This document shows, one piece after another, positions 1-7,439 of a stretch of DNA of 34,374 nt; the first letter of the stretch is position 1; the number at the start of each line of letters is the position of its first letter. The position numbers and the translations under genes were made by a program. The notes beneath the pieces were generated by a model. The model was given only the letters and a program-made list of their open reading frames with translations. It was not told the DNA's origin and searched no databases. This DNA is from Clostridia bacterium (lineage in GTDB: Bacteria > Bacillota > Clostridia > Lachnospirales > CAG-274), in assembly GCA_030524425.1 (NCBI GenBank), contig JAUNGN010000024.1, forward strand, positions 1-34,374, in the 5' to 3' direction.

Positions 1-1
1 G

Positions 2-163
2 TGTGGAATTTCTGAAAGAGAATACTCAAATATAGAACGTCAAGAACACCTGCCCAGCTCAGAAACATTAGCAAATATGAGAAATTCCTTAGAAATTGAC
101 CTCAATAAATTTGTCGACTTAGCTGTTAAAAAAGGTTATGTTGTTACAGACAAGTTTGAATAG
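2..163 (+). CDS. XRE-family HTH regulator, 3' end only
   Basis: This frame is open from the first complete codon in the window and ends in TAG at 161-163, giving 53 residues. The segment CGISEREYSNIERQEHLPSS is what helix 2-3 and the following loop of an XRE/Cro-CI DNA-binding domain look like, followed by an ETLxxMxNxLEIDL helix. It is therefore read as the C-terminal part of a small DNA-binding regulator whose start lies left of the window. It is on the opposite strand from nearly all prophage genes and converges on a terminator at 215-239. It may be a phage or a host gene; the sequence does not say which. Confidence 0.6.
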   Translation, partial: CGISEREYSNIERQEHLPSSETLANMRNSLEIDLNKFVDLAVKKGYVVTDKFE

Positions 164-214
164 ATATATTAAAGATAACAAAGTATACACCTAATTAACT
201 AAATCATAGCCCGT

Positions 215-239
215 AAAAAGGTGTGGCTCAGCCACACCT
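215..239 (-). terminator. Intrinsic terminator after the 254-448 gene
   Basis: On the minus strand a perfect 9-bp stem (AGGTGTGGC / GCCACACCT) with a 3-base loop is followed by five T. It lies 15 bases past the stop of the 254-448 reading frame and also faces the end of the plus-strand regulator. Confidence 0.75.
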
Positions 240-253
240 CAGATATTTCAGAA

Positions 254-448
254 TTATACCTCTGTACCATTTACCTTAACATTAAATTTTTTAAGACGTA
301 CTTCTGGTTCACTTGCTCCGGGTTCCTCTATAAACACATTTAAAGTTAATTTACCAGCAGTTGCATTTGTAACTCTTACGGATCTATCGCCACCAAGGTA
401 AGATGAATCGGAACGCCCTCCATAACTCTTTTCGTTATACAGTATCAT
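254..448 (-). CDS. Small hypothetical protein, possibly truncated
   Basis: A 64-residue frame starting at ATG 448. I do not recognise it. The C-terminal part (RVTNATAGKLTLNVF, then KKFNVKVNGTEV) alternates hydrophobic residues as in a beta-rich domain. There is no good ribosome site before the ATG. The frame runs upstream through a TTG and into a terminator stem (473-501), so that longer form is unlikely. It sits between two terminators, which marks it as a separate unit. It may be the tail of a once longer gene. Confidence 0.3.
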   Translation of the reverse strand: MILYNEKSYGGRSDSSYLGGDRSVRVTNATAGKLTLNVFIEEPGASEPEVRLKKFNVKVNGTEV

Positions 449-472
449 AATAAAAGAACTTACTTTAGCAAT

Positions 473-501
473 AAAAAATAGCCACAATACATGTGGCTAT
501 T
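473..501 (-). terminator. Intrinsic terminator closing the 497-613 gene
   Basis: A 10-bp perfect stem (AATAGCCACA / TGTGGCTATT) with a 5-base loop and a T run on the minus strand. The TAG stop of the 497-613 gene lies inside the stem. Confidence 0.75.
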
Positions 502-613
502 TTAGGATTTTTGGATTTACAATCTCCGGATATTCTCCTAAACCATTTTTGAGTATACGCTCACGGGAATAAATCCCATTAATATTATATTTCACGCAAA
601 CAAATTTATTCAT
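497..613 (-). CDS. Tiny protein (38 aa) from a near-leaderless mRNA
   Basis: A 38-residue frame, MNKFVCVKYNINGIYSRERI at the start and ending ...NPKILK. It is not recognised. A consensus promoter (624-652) predicts a start of transcription near 617, only about four bases before the ATG, and no Shine-Dalgarno is present, so translation would be of the leaderless or near-leaderless kind. The stop codon falls in the following terminator stem, so promoter, frame and terminator fit within about 180 bases. This tight fit is the main support. The alternative is a small non-coding RNA with a chance frame. Confidence 0.4.
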   Translation of the reverse strand: MNKFVCVKYNINGIYSRERILKNGLGEYPEIVNPKILK

Positions 614-623
614 CTGCATAATT

Positions 624-652
624 ATAATATCAAAAAATTCGTAAATTGTCAA
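624..652 (-). promoter_or_regulatory. Sigma-A promoter for the 38-aa gene
   Basis: On the minus strand: TTGACA (652-647), 17 bases, TATTAT (629-624). The -35 is a full consensus match. Confidence 0.7.
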
Positions 653-685
653 CACTTTTTTGTTTTAGTTATTTTTTACATAAAA

Positions 686-2221
686 TTAAAGATTTAAAAC
701 CTTAAGCAATCCACGATGAACCATTACTGCCTCATCATAACAAAAATAATTTCTTCCATCTTTTCTATAGTAATAAGACGCTGTTTTTTTGTATCTTTTA
801 TTGCCAATCATACCATATTTATATAAATCAGATAATAATTTTTTTAAATTCCCGATTTCTGTATAATCGTCCTTATGAGTGTTTATATATTCCTTTATAT
901 CATCATACTTTAATACATTTTTCCCTATAAATCCTAATAGCTTTTCAATTTCATCTATCTGTTTTTCTGAATAAAAAAATGACAATTCATTCTTAATCTC
1001 ATTCCAAAATTGGTTTGAATATTCATTTAAAGCGTTTTTGACTAAACTAAATGATATATTTTTTGCATATTGATTATTCCTAACAATAATATTTAAATAC
1101 AATATTATATCTCTAGGTCTACCAAATCCTCTATTAATTATATAATCAATAATAGCCTTGTAACTCCTATCCTTTATGAACAATTTTAGCACGTTCTCTG
1201 TTGTAACATTATCAAATTTTTTATTTGACTTTTTAATTTTATTGCAAATCATATCAATCAACATATCCGTTTGATTGTTGCCAATCCAATCTAGATTTAC
1301 TGCAGCATCTGCAACAATCTTATTTAAGTTACTGTCCAATGAATTCAATGAATCTAAAATATCGTCTCTTATAATCATAATACACTTATTTTTATGATTT
1401 TCTATTAATAAACTTTTATTTATTTCATTTATACTTTTAATTAAACCTATAAGGAATTTTTTAACTTTAACCATATTGTCCATATAGTTTTTTATATCAT
1501 CCACATCATCAAATATCAAAAGTATAGGAGATACTTTTACACACCTTTTAACATCATTTTCTATTTCGTCTATTAATGCACTATAGTTTTTAAATCTAAA
1601 ATCTCTTTTTCTAGATTCATGCTGATTGTATTCTCTCTGAGCACTTGCTTCTTTATATTCAACCTTAATTTGTGACATTTGAGAATTGCCAACTTCAGAA
1701 TGAATATTATCACTAAAAAAATTTCCCTTAGGATACCTTTCACTATGTATCTTTTTTAAATTTCTAAATGATTTAGCATAATGATAATACTTCTTTATTC
1801 GTTTTAATAAATTTCCATTAGAATTCATTAAGTACTTAAATAAACCTACCTTGTTTTCCAATATAAGTTCTGTTGCAGTTTTTAAAATATAATATTTAGG
1901 AAATAAATTATATTCATCCTCTTTTATATCAGTAAAGTTTCTTTCTGTGAATTCATGTTGTTTTATTTCATTAGGTAAATTAATATATTTAATCTTAATT
2001 AACTCATCTTCCTTTTCTTTCTCGTTTTCCATATATTTTGCTAAAATTGTTTTCCCTGTACCTTTTCTTCCAGAAATAATAAAATTATGTTCTTTTATTA
2101 TTTGTTCATATTTGCTGTTTTTGGTGTAAAAAAGATCCGCAAAATTATGTTCTTGTGAAGAGGCCTCTTTTTGCCCATCAACATATCCTATGTATATATC
2201 TTTCAGCATAAGTTCATTCAT
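686..2221 (-). CDS. P-loop ATPase, Sll1717/FunZ-like, candidate defence gene
   Basis: A 511-residue cytoplasmic protein. Walker A is GRKGTGKT at residues 51-58; PILLIFDDVDDI near residue 230 is the Walker B strand; CIMIIRDD about 50 residues later fits a sensor strand. The opening (IYIGYVDGQKEASS...FADLFY) is like that of ATPases named Sll1717 family or FunZ. These stand-alone ATPases are often found as cargo in prophages and islands; a role in phage defence is an inference, not shown. Start at ATG 2221 is set by AAGGAG nine bases upstream. It has its own promoter and is cut off from the lysis genes by a terminator (2323-2356). It is more AT-rich than the late genes, as expected of acquired cargo. 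Confidence 0.7.
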   Translation of the reverse strand: MNELMLKDIYIGYVDGQKEASSQEHNFADLFYTKNSKYEQIIKEHNFIISGRKGTGKTILAKYMENEKEKEDELIKIKYINLPNEIKQHEFTERNFTDIKEDEYNLFPKYYILKTATELILENKVGLFKYLMNSNGNLLKRIKKYYHYAKSFRNLKKIHSERYPKGNFFSDNIHSEVGNSQMSQIKVEYKEASAQREYNQHESRKRDFRFKNYSALIDEIENDVKRCVKVSPILLIFDDVDDIKNYMDNMVKVKKFLIGLIKSINEINKSLLIENHKNKCIMIIRDDILDSLNSLDSNLNKIVADAAVNLDWIGNNQTDMLIDMICNKIKKSNKKFDNVTTENVLKLFIKDRSYKAIIDYIINRGFGRPRDIILYLNIIVRNNQYAKNISFSLVKNALNEYSNQFWNEIKNELSFFYSEKQIDEIEKLLGFIGKNVLKYDDIKEYINTHKDDYTEIGNLKKLLSDLYKYGMIGNKRYKKTASYYYRKDGRNYFCYDEAVMVHRGLLKVLNL

Positions 2222-2264
2222 GATTAACTCCTTATTTAAGCATAAAATTTATATTATATATATA

Positions 2265-2293
2265 ATTCTACAAATCCATATATAAATTGTCAA
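2265..2293 (-). promoter_or_regulatory. Sigma-A promoter for the ATPase gene
   Basis: Minus strand TTGACA (2293-2288), 17-base spacer, TAGAAT (2270-2265), about 45 bases before the ATG. This would express the ATPase in the lysogen independently of late transcription. Confidence 0.7.
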
Positions 2294-2322
2294 TTTATGT
2301 AACAACTCTTTTTTCGACAAAT

Positions 2323-2356
2323 AAAAACAGGGTATGTAACCTAAGTCGCATACCCC
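2323..2356 (-). terminator. Late-operon terminator after the endolysin gene
   Basis: Minus strand stem GGGTATG / CATACCC followed by TGTTTTTATTT, just downstream of the endolysin stop. It closes the late operon. Confidence 0.7.
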
Positions 2357-2363
2357 AAAAAAA

Positions 2364-3056
2364 TCAATCATATAACCCTGCTCTGTCATTAATTACAAGC
2401 AACCTCAAAAGGCTGTAGCTCATGTCAAGCCCGGTATTGCTGCCCTGTAAAACACCCTTTTGTATAAGTTTTTTAACTGTAGCCTTGCCCCATTCAGGAA
2501 CCTCATCAATAGTATCATAAACAGCCTCCTGTTTACTTGTAACATACTTATAAACCATATCATTTGCCACCTGTGTTGCAATTTTCTTTACTTCTGCTTC
2601 TGTCATATCGTCAGCCTCCCACGTTTTTTTAAAATTCTCAACATTACCATACAGTTTTTTCAGCTTAGTTGGAGTACTTCCCCACTGTGGCAGCTGAAAA
2701 TGAGGCAAGTCAACAGGACTTGTCCAGTCACCGCCCCATTCCAAGCCTAAAGCCTTACCAACCTTACCAACCTTACTAAACCAGCCGTCATTATCATAAT
2801 ATGCACCCTTACCGTCATTTCTGATTACGTCAAAGGCAACACCCCACTGGTGCATACTTGAATAACTGCTGCCCTTAGCATTTGTTACTATACTGCCTGA
2901 TGCAGTCCTGCCTTGTGCATATAAGGTGTCCTGTTCTGCTGCAGTTCTAAAGCACTCACCAAGTTTGACTATAAGTCCTTGTTTTTTACACTCAGTCAGG
3001 AGCTTGTCAGCAAGCTCCTGTAACTGAGGGTGACACATTGTTATATCTCTGCTCAT
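2364..3056 (-). CDS. Endolysin, M15 peptidase (L-Ala-D-Glu type)
   Basis: A 230-residue peptidoglycan peptidase that would open the cell wall at the end of the lytic cycle once the holin lets it out. The N-terminal 130 residues carry the zinc-peptidase M15C signature: FRTAAEQ (36-42), SSMHQWGVAFD with His69 and Asp76 as likely zinc ligands, and DLPHFQ with His119. The C-terminal 100 residues (from EADDMTEAEVKK) hold a short helical segment and a module ending LLVINDRAGLYD, which may bind the wall. Start ATG 3056 follows GGGGGAG. No signal peptide is seen, as expected of a holin-dependent lysin. It is the last gene of the late operon, 4 bases after the holin. Confidence 0.88.
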   Translation of the reverse strand: MSRDITMCHPQLQELADKLLTECKKQGLIVKLGECFRTAAEQDTLYAQGRTASGSIVTNAKGSSYSSMHQWGVAFDVIRNDGKGAYYDNDGWFSKVGKVGKALGLEWGGDWTSPVDLPHFQLPQWGSTPTKLKKLYGNVENFKKTWEADDMTEAEVKKIATQVANDMVYKYVTSKQEAVYDTIDEVPEWGKATVKKLIQKGVLQGSNTGLDMSYSLLRLLVINDRAGLYD

Positions 3057-3060
3057 TTAA

Positions 3061-3252
3061 TCACTCCCCCTTTACTTCGGGAAGTCCTGCAACAGAAGTT
3101 AACATTGATAAAATTCCTGCCAGTACCGCTGCACTTCCCACTATAATCCAGTTTACATCATCAAGTACAACAGACGTGCCAATCATTGCTATAGCTGTCT
3201 GTGCCATTGTTTTTATTGCTCTTACCCCCGCCGCTTTAAACCATTTCTTCAT
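3061..3252 (-). CDS. Holin, r1t-like
   Basis: A 63-residue membrane protein with two hydrophobic stretches (about residues 16-30 and 33-54) and a charged start MKKWFKAAGVRAIKT. Length and layout match the phage r1t holin family, which forms the membrane lesions that release the endolysin and time lysis. GGAGG lies ahead of ATG 3252. It sits directly before the endolysin gene. Confidence 0.82.
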   Translation of the reverse strand: MKKWFKAAGVRAIKTMAQTAIAMIGTSVVLDDVNWIIVGSAAVLAGILSMLTSVAGLPEVKGE

Positions 3253-3265
3253 AATTATGTACCTC

Positions 3266-3544
3266 CTAATGCTCCTTTAAATATTTATTGTCACTTACCA
3301 CAGATACAGGCTTACTGTTTTCCAAATCCTCTATTCTGTGATTAACTGCTTTTATTTGTTCTTCTAATACCTTTTCATTGGTTTCAAGCTCATAAGTTCG
3401 TTCTATAAGCTTGTTATGCTTATTAACCTTAATTTCAAGCTGTTCTATTCTGTAATTAATAAGTTTTGTATTTATAAATATGCCTGCTACAGCTCCTGCG
3501 GCACTGCCTGCAAAACCTACAAAAGCAATAATTATTTCTGCCAT
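3266..3544 (-). CDS. Small membrane coiled-coil protein, XhlA/holin-associated type
   Basis: A 92-residue protein with an N-terminal transmembrane segment (about residues 3-26, rich in Gly/Ala) followed by a long heptad-rich coil (IEQLEIKVNKHNKLIERTYE... to IEDLENS). This is the reverse polarity of classical XhlA (which has a C-terminal membrane segment), so the match is to the general class of lysis-cassette membrane/coil proteins rather than to a named family. Its place just before the holin suggests a helper in lysis. Start follows GGGAGG. Confidence 0.55.
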   Translation of the reverse strand: MAEIIIAFVGFAGSAAGAVAGIFINTKLINYRIEQLEIKVNKHNKLIERTYELETNEKVLEEQIKAVNHRIEDLENSKPVSVVSDNKYLKEH

Positions 3545-3554
3545 AACGCCCTCC

Positions 3555-3935
3555 CTATTTACCGTCAGGCTTTTCGGGAAACTCCGTATTCAAAGGAAAA
3601 CCCTCCTGCTGAGGCAAATCCCTCAACTTCTGTCTGTACTGAGCCCATTTGCCGTTAAGCATTTCTCCAAGTCCCTTAAAGAAGTCAAGCCATGCACCGA
3701 ATGTATTTCCCGACGGCACTTCAAGTCCCATTCTGTCAACGGCAAGCTCTGCATCGCTTTCCTTTAAAAGTCTGTCCCTTATGGCTCTTGCAATTACGGC
3801 TGCGCTTTCTTCATCACCTCTTTTAACAGCATCATTAAGGGCATGTTCCTGTACTTCTGGACTTTGGGCGTTTATACTTTCCGCCGTTTTTAAAAGCTTT
3901 GCTATTTTTTCTTCATTTTTTACAACTATACTCAT
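3555..3935 (-). CDS. Conserved phage protein of the tail/lysis junction
   Basis: A 126-residue soluble protein, largely helical (KNEEKIAKLLKTAESINAQSPEVQEHALNDAVKRG), with a more hydrophobic middle (NTFGAWLDFFKGLGEML) and a Pro-rich end. I do not recognise the family. Its position between the receptor-binding candidate and the lysis genes is where small tail-fibre accessory proteins are often found. Its GC content, like that of the gene before it, is visibly higher than elsewhere in the window, a sign of mosaic exchange. Confidence 0.55.
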   Translation of the reverse strand: MSIVVKNEEKIAKLLKTAESINAQSPEVQEHALNDAVKRGDEESAAVIARAIRDRLLKESDAELAVDRMGLEVPSGNTFGAWLDFFKGLGEMLNGKWAQYRQKLRDLPQQEGFPLNTEFPEKPDGK

Positions 3936-3947
3936 AGCTTTCCCTCC

Positions 3948-5069
3948 TTAGTAAATTACACAGGCAACAGCCAGTCTTGCCGTAAAACGTGTTCCGTATA
4001 CTGCCATTGTGCCCTTTGCATCTATTATCCTTGCGGAAGCTGCCGACCCTGTATAAGGTGTACGCAGCCATATACCCGAAGGGGATATACCGCTTCCGTC
4101 ATATTTTATTTTTTCCGTATCTGTTGAATTTACGTAATATCCGAACTGACTTCCTTCCGCTGTCCCCGCTTCATTTGCACCGAATATTTCCGTCACTGAG
4201 GGTAAATAAAACCTGTCGGCAGTCTTATATGTTTCCTTTGAATTCAGGTTATTAACCGTAGTATGTTCACATTCGCCCACTGCATTTATAAAGTCCTCAC
4301 TAAAGCCTGACATAAAGCCGGCTTTGGTTAAAAGGGTATTTGAGGGCCTGTCAAATTTATTCTGAGGAGTAAATATATTTCCTGCCTCCCCCCTGCTGTT
4401 AAGATACTGTCTTATATTGCTCTCCTTCCAGTTGCTGCAGCTGTAATGTGCCCTCTGTATATCATTAAGACATGTTTCGCTTCCGTCTGCCATGCCCAGA
4501 GAAATGCCGTCACTGCCTGCCGAAACATTTGCTTCTTCTATTTTTTCCGTATCCTTTAAAGATGTATAGGTCTGTACAGATGCAGTTGTTATAAGGGCGC
4601 CCCCTGAGCTCCATGTCAGGCATATTACGCCTCCTTCAGGCAGGTCATTTGCCAAAGTAAACTGATATGTGCCTGCACCCTCATAGCTTTCGGGTATTGT
4701 AAAATTGTATGTACCTGCCGAAAGTCCTTCATCACAGCAGTATAAGGCCTCTGCCGCGTCAAACTGTGTACTTCCTATAGTATTGTGGGTATAAAGAGTC
4801 ATGCTGTGACTGTTTCTTCCTTTTGGGTCTTTATCATAATCGTGAGCCGCAACATCCCATACAATTTCCCCGTAATCGGAGTGACTGCATTTTAACTGTG
4901 TACCTACAGGAAAAACAGCCTGTCCCATTCCCTGCTTAACAATCTGCTGTATAACAGCCCAGCTTGTTATCTCTTGTGAGGCAGATGCCTGACTTACTGC
5001 TATAAGGTTTAATGCCTTTGCAATTTCCTGCATTGTACTTTCTCTCGGTATATTTATTGTCTGTGCCAT
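3948..5069 (-). CDS. Tail-tip adhesin with C-terminal lectin-like (DUF6273-like) fold
   Basis: A 373-residue protein. The N-terminus (MAQTINIPRESTMQEIAKALNLIA) looks like a baseplate or fibre attachment helix. The C-terminal part has spaced Trp/Tyr motifs typical of DUF6273/C-type-lectin-like phage proteins: RAHYSCSNWKESNIRQYLNS, a RFYLPSVTE strand, GIWLRTPY and an ARLAVACVIY end. The likely role is receptor binding at the cell surface. As the last structural gene before lysis and with higher GC than its neighbours, it fits a module that is often exchanged to change host range. I looked for a diversity-generating retroelement and found none. Confidence 0.6.
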   Translation of the reverse strand: MAQTINIPRESTMQEIAKALNLIAVSQASASQEITSWAVIQQIVKQGMGQAVFPVGTQLKCSHSDYGEIVWDVAAHDYDKDPKGRNSHSMTLYTHNTIGSTQFDAAEALYCCDEGLSAGTYNFTIPESYEGAGTYQFTLANDLPEGGVICLTWSSGGALITTASVQTYTSLKDTEKIEEANVSAGSDGISLGMADGSETCLNDIQRAHYSCSNWKESNIRQYLNSRGEAGNIFTPQNKFDRPSNTLLTKAGFMSGFSEDFINAVGECEHTTVNNLNSKETYKTADRFYLPSVTEIFGANEAGTAEGSQFGYYVNSTDTEKIKYDGSGISPSGIWLRTPYTGSAASARIIDAKGTMAVYGTRFTARLAVACVIY

Positions 5070-5071
5070 TT

Positions 5072-5728
5072 TTATTCCTCCCCCTCATTTATAATAATAT
5101 CAAGTCCCATGTCATCACTGCTGATACTAAAGGATATATTGCCAAGCCTCTCTTTTATATCTTCTGCCGTTTCCCTTGCTTCCTCCGCCCATGCTTCCGC
5201 ATTAACGGCATTTTCACGAGTATGGGCTTCACTTTCGGCTAAATCCGTTTTTGCTTCATTGATAACATTATTTATTCTGTTCTCAGAATCCGCTATGTTT
5301 TCTTCATATGTATCCATAACTGATTTTATGCTGTTATAGCCTATACTTATTTCATCTGCCATTTTAACAATTTCGGAATACACTCCGGGACTTGCCTTTG
5401 TGGGTACAAGTCCGCTGTCCGAAAGGCTTGTACCATAAACATTAATATCAACTGTAGTTGTAGTAATCAGATCCCCTCCCGTTACAGTAACACTTAACGT
5501 TCCTTTCTCTGTCAATACCTCCCATGGCACACTGCATTCATCATTTTTAAGGCTTACATTATAATACTCTTCATCTTTGTAAAACTGTACAACCTTAGGA
5601 TAAATATCGTCCCAATCAGAATTGAAATTAAATTTAGCAGATACATTATTTCTGCTTACAGCAACAATTCTGTTAACGTCAGTTCTTCTAAGGTCGGTAC
5701 CTGTTACATTAAATGTTAATACAATCAT
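5072..5728 (-). CDS. Baseplate upper protein (BppU/DUF2479-like)
   Basis: A 218-residue protein. The first 100 residues (VAVSRNNVSAKFNFNSDWDD, then VVQFYKDEEYYNVSL, VPWEVLTEKGTLSVTVTG) match the beta-sandwich domain of baseplate upper proteins that bind receptor-binding trimers to the baseplate. Residues 115-195 form a long coiled coil (VMDTYEENIADSENRINNVI...), the usual trimer stalk. Start ATG overlaps the stop of the fibre gene (ATGA), so the two are translationally coupled. Confidence 0.72.
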   Translation of the reverse strand: MIVLTFNVTGTDLRRTDVNRIVAVSRNNVSAKFNFNSDWDDIYPKVVQFYKDEEYYNVSLKNDECSVPWEVLTEKGTLSVTVTGGDLITTTTVDINVYGTSLSDSGLVPTKASPGVYSEIVKMADEISIGYNSIKSVMDTYEENIADSENRINNVINEAKTDLAESEAHTRENAVNAEAWAEEARETAEDIKERLGNISFSISSDDMGLDIIINEGEE

Positions 5729-6915
5729 TGTGTCACCTCCACACCATCAATGATTTTCTTGAAATTCCAATTCCCGCATTGACTTACTGTATTCTGTGTA
5801 TTTGTACTTTTATAAGCAACTCTTAAAGACTCAGATGTCATTGTTCCAACAAATACAGAGCTATTTAAATCACTCCATATAAAACTAACAGAGTTATAGT
5901 CGCAATTACGTTTTGTAAAATTACTACGCATAGTGCATCCGTTAAAATTTATATTAGTTGCCTTGTTCACAAAATTTACAAGACTCACAAAATTTATAAA
6001 CAGCGTAGACTGTGAATAAGTAACATTATCAGGCAGCATATACTCAAAAAATACATTATTAAATAAAACTCTATCTACATCAAGTAACTTGATTAGGGAG
6101 TCGCTAAACCCTAAATTAACATTGCTGGAATCATCTTTTTTTAAGCATACATCCGCAATCTTTATTCCTGATACATCAGATATAAATAAGTTATAATTAT
6201 TAAATGCTCCTACAATTTTCGTACTATAGCCGCCACCAACAATATTAATAGGCTTAGTTAAATTAATACAAGTACTGCAGTTATAAGTACCCGGAGCAAA
6301 ATACAATGTAACACCCTCCGGCAAACCTTCAATATAATTATTAAGCAAAACTGCTGTATTGGTATCAGGCAGCACATAATCCGCAGAATCTTTATAAGCA
6401 CTGTTGCTGTCGGCTGCTGCCACAACATAACAATACTTGCTTATTTCCAAATTTTTCCTTGCCTGAATAATGTTGTCAGCACCAGTACCACCCTTACTGA
6501 CAGGCAGTGTCCCTGATACGGTTTCCTCGCTCAAAATGTGGCTGTGATTACTGTCTGCTTTTCCCAATAAAGCGTTATACACACCACCGCTTGTTATCAA
6601 ACCGGTACTTCCTGAATTAGGGGCAACAGCTACTGCTCTCGTTGTTACTGCATTAGTTCCATTGCCTATTAACACCTGTCCTGAAGTTAATGTATATTTT
6701 CCCGTACCGCCTTTACTGACAGGCAAAACACCTGTCACAGCTGTACTTGATAAATTGTGACTATGATTTGTATTTGCCTTACTGTCTATTTGATCGTAAA
6801 CCGTATCAAATTCATTGGCGGCAGTATTAAAATTTTCATTCATATGCTCTACATCAAATTCCTCATCGTCTGTATGATATGTAAAGTCATAGTTTTTATT
6901 GTAGTTATTCGCCAT
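5725..6915 (-). CDS. Tail fibre with collar repeats and beta-helix
   Basis: A 396-residue fibre. Start is set at ATG 6915, which overlaps the TGA of the preceding gene and follows GAGGAGG. The N-terminal 45 residues probably bind the baseplate. Two repeats of NHSHxLSxxxVxGxLPVSKGGTG near residues 52-75 and 122-145 are like those of tail-fibre shafts. From about residue 190 (VLLNNYIEGLPEGVTLYFAP) a right-handed beta-helix like pectate-lyase folds is likely (GTYNCSTCINLTKPINIVGG, FNGCTMRSN). The role is contact with surface polysaccharide; no catalytic residues can be assigned by eye. Confidence 0.72.
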   Translation of the reverse strand: MANNYNKNYDFTYHTDDEEFDVEHMNENFNTAANEFDTVYDQIDSKANTNHSHNLSSTAVTGVLPVSKGGTGKYTLTSGQVLIGNGTNAVTTRAVAVAPNSGSTGLITSGGVYNALLGKADSNHSHILSEETVSGTLPVSKGGTGADNIIQARKNLEISKYCYVVAAADSNSAYKDSADYVLPDTNTAVLLNNYIEGLPEGVTLYFAPGTYNCSTCINLTKPINIVGGGYSTKIVGAFNNYNLFISDVSGIKIADVCLKKDDSSNVNLGFSDSLIKLLDVDRVLFNNVFFEYMLPDNVTYSQSTLFINFVSLVNFVNKATNINFNGCTMRSNFTKRNCDYNSVSFIWSDLNSSVFVGTMTSESLRVAYKSTNTQNTVSQCGNWNFKKIIDGVEVTQ

Positions 6916-7439
6916 CACAATTCCTCCTCTCTGATCTGCTTATATGTATTATTTCTTAATGCTCCGTATGTTAATTTTTTATCCTTTATCATTCCGTAGG
7001 TATTGTATTTCAGTACCGCTTCTATAATTAAATTTAAGGGCACTGTTTCATCAAGCATCTGTTTAACCGCATCTAAGTATTTTTTATTCTTAAGAGGCAG
7101 CTTAACAGAAAGCCTGTATTCACTCCAGTAATAATCAACATCAAAATCATCACCGACAATTATTTGAATTTTCTTAATAAGATTTCTTTCACTTCCGTTT
7201 AACTTTGTAAGTATCTGAAATCTTCTGAAATCAATGTCATCATCAGCCGGCACCGTTAAATTTAATATATTTTCAAGCCTTGTCAAGCCTTCATTCCCGG
7301 CAGTATAAACAAACATTTCTTTAAAAATGTCATCAATGCCGTACTTAAGTTTTTCAATCTCTTTATCCCCTGTATCACACAACACCTTAAATTCGTATAT
7401 TTCCTTTAATACCTGAGGCAGGTAATCAATTAATTTCAT
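6915..7439 (-). CDS. Baseplate protein, YmfQ/DUF2313 (Mu gp48-like)
   Basis: A 174-residue protein. The opening MKLIDYLPQVLKEIYEFK, the central RRFQILTKLNGSERNLIKKI and the strand pattern of the second half are typical of the YmfQ/DUF2313 family, which always follows the gpJ-like protein and joins the baseplate wedge to the fibre. It overlaps the gpJ gene by 4 bases and the fibre gene by 1. Start follows GGAGG. Confidence 0.8.
   Translation of the reverse strand: MKLIDYLPQVLKEIYEFKVLCDTGDKEIEKLKYGIDDIFKEMFVYTAGNEGLTRLENILNLTVPADDDIDFRRFQILTKLNGSERNLIKKIQIIVGDDFDVDYYWSEYRLSVKLPLKNKKYLDAVKQMLDETVPLNLIIEAVLKYNTYGMIKDKKLTYGALRNNTYKQIREEEL

Noticed and set aside
3948..5069. Lectin-like C-terminal fold hinting at a diversity-generating retroelement
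   Set aside because: No reverse transcriptase, no template repeat seen nearby, and the C-terminal codons are not rich in AAC as variable regions are.
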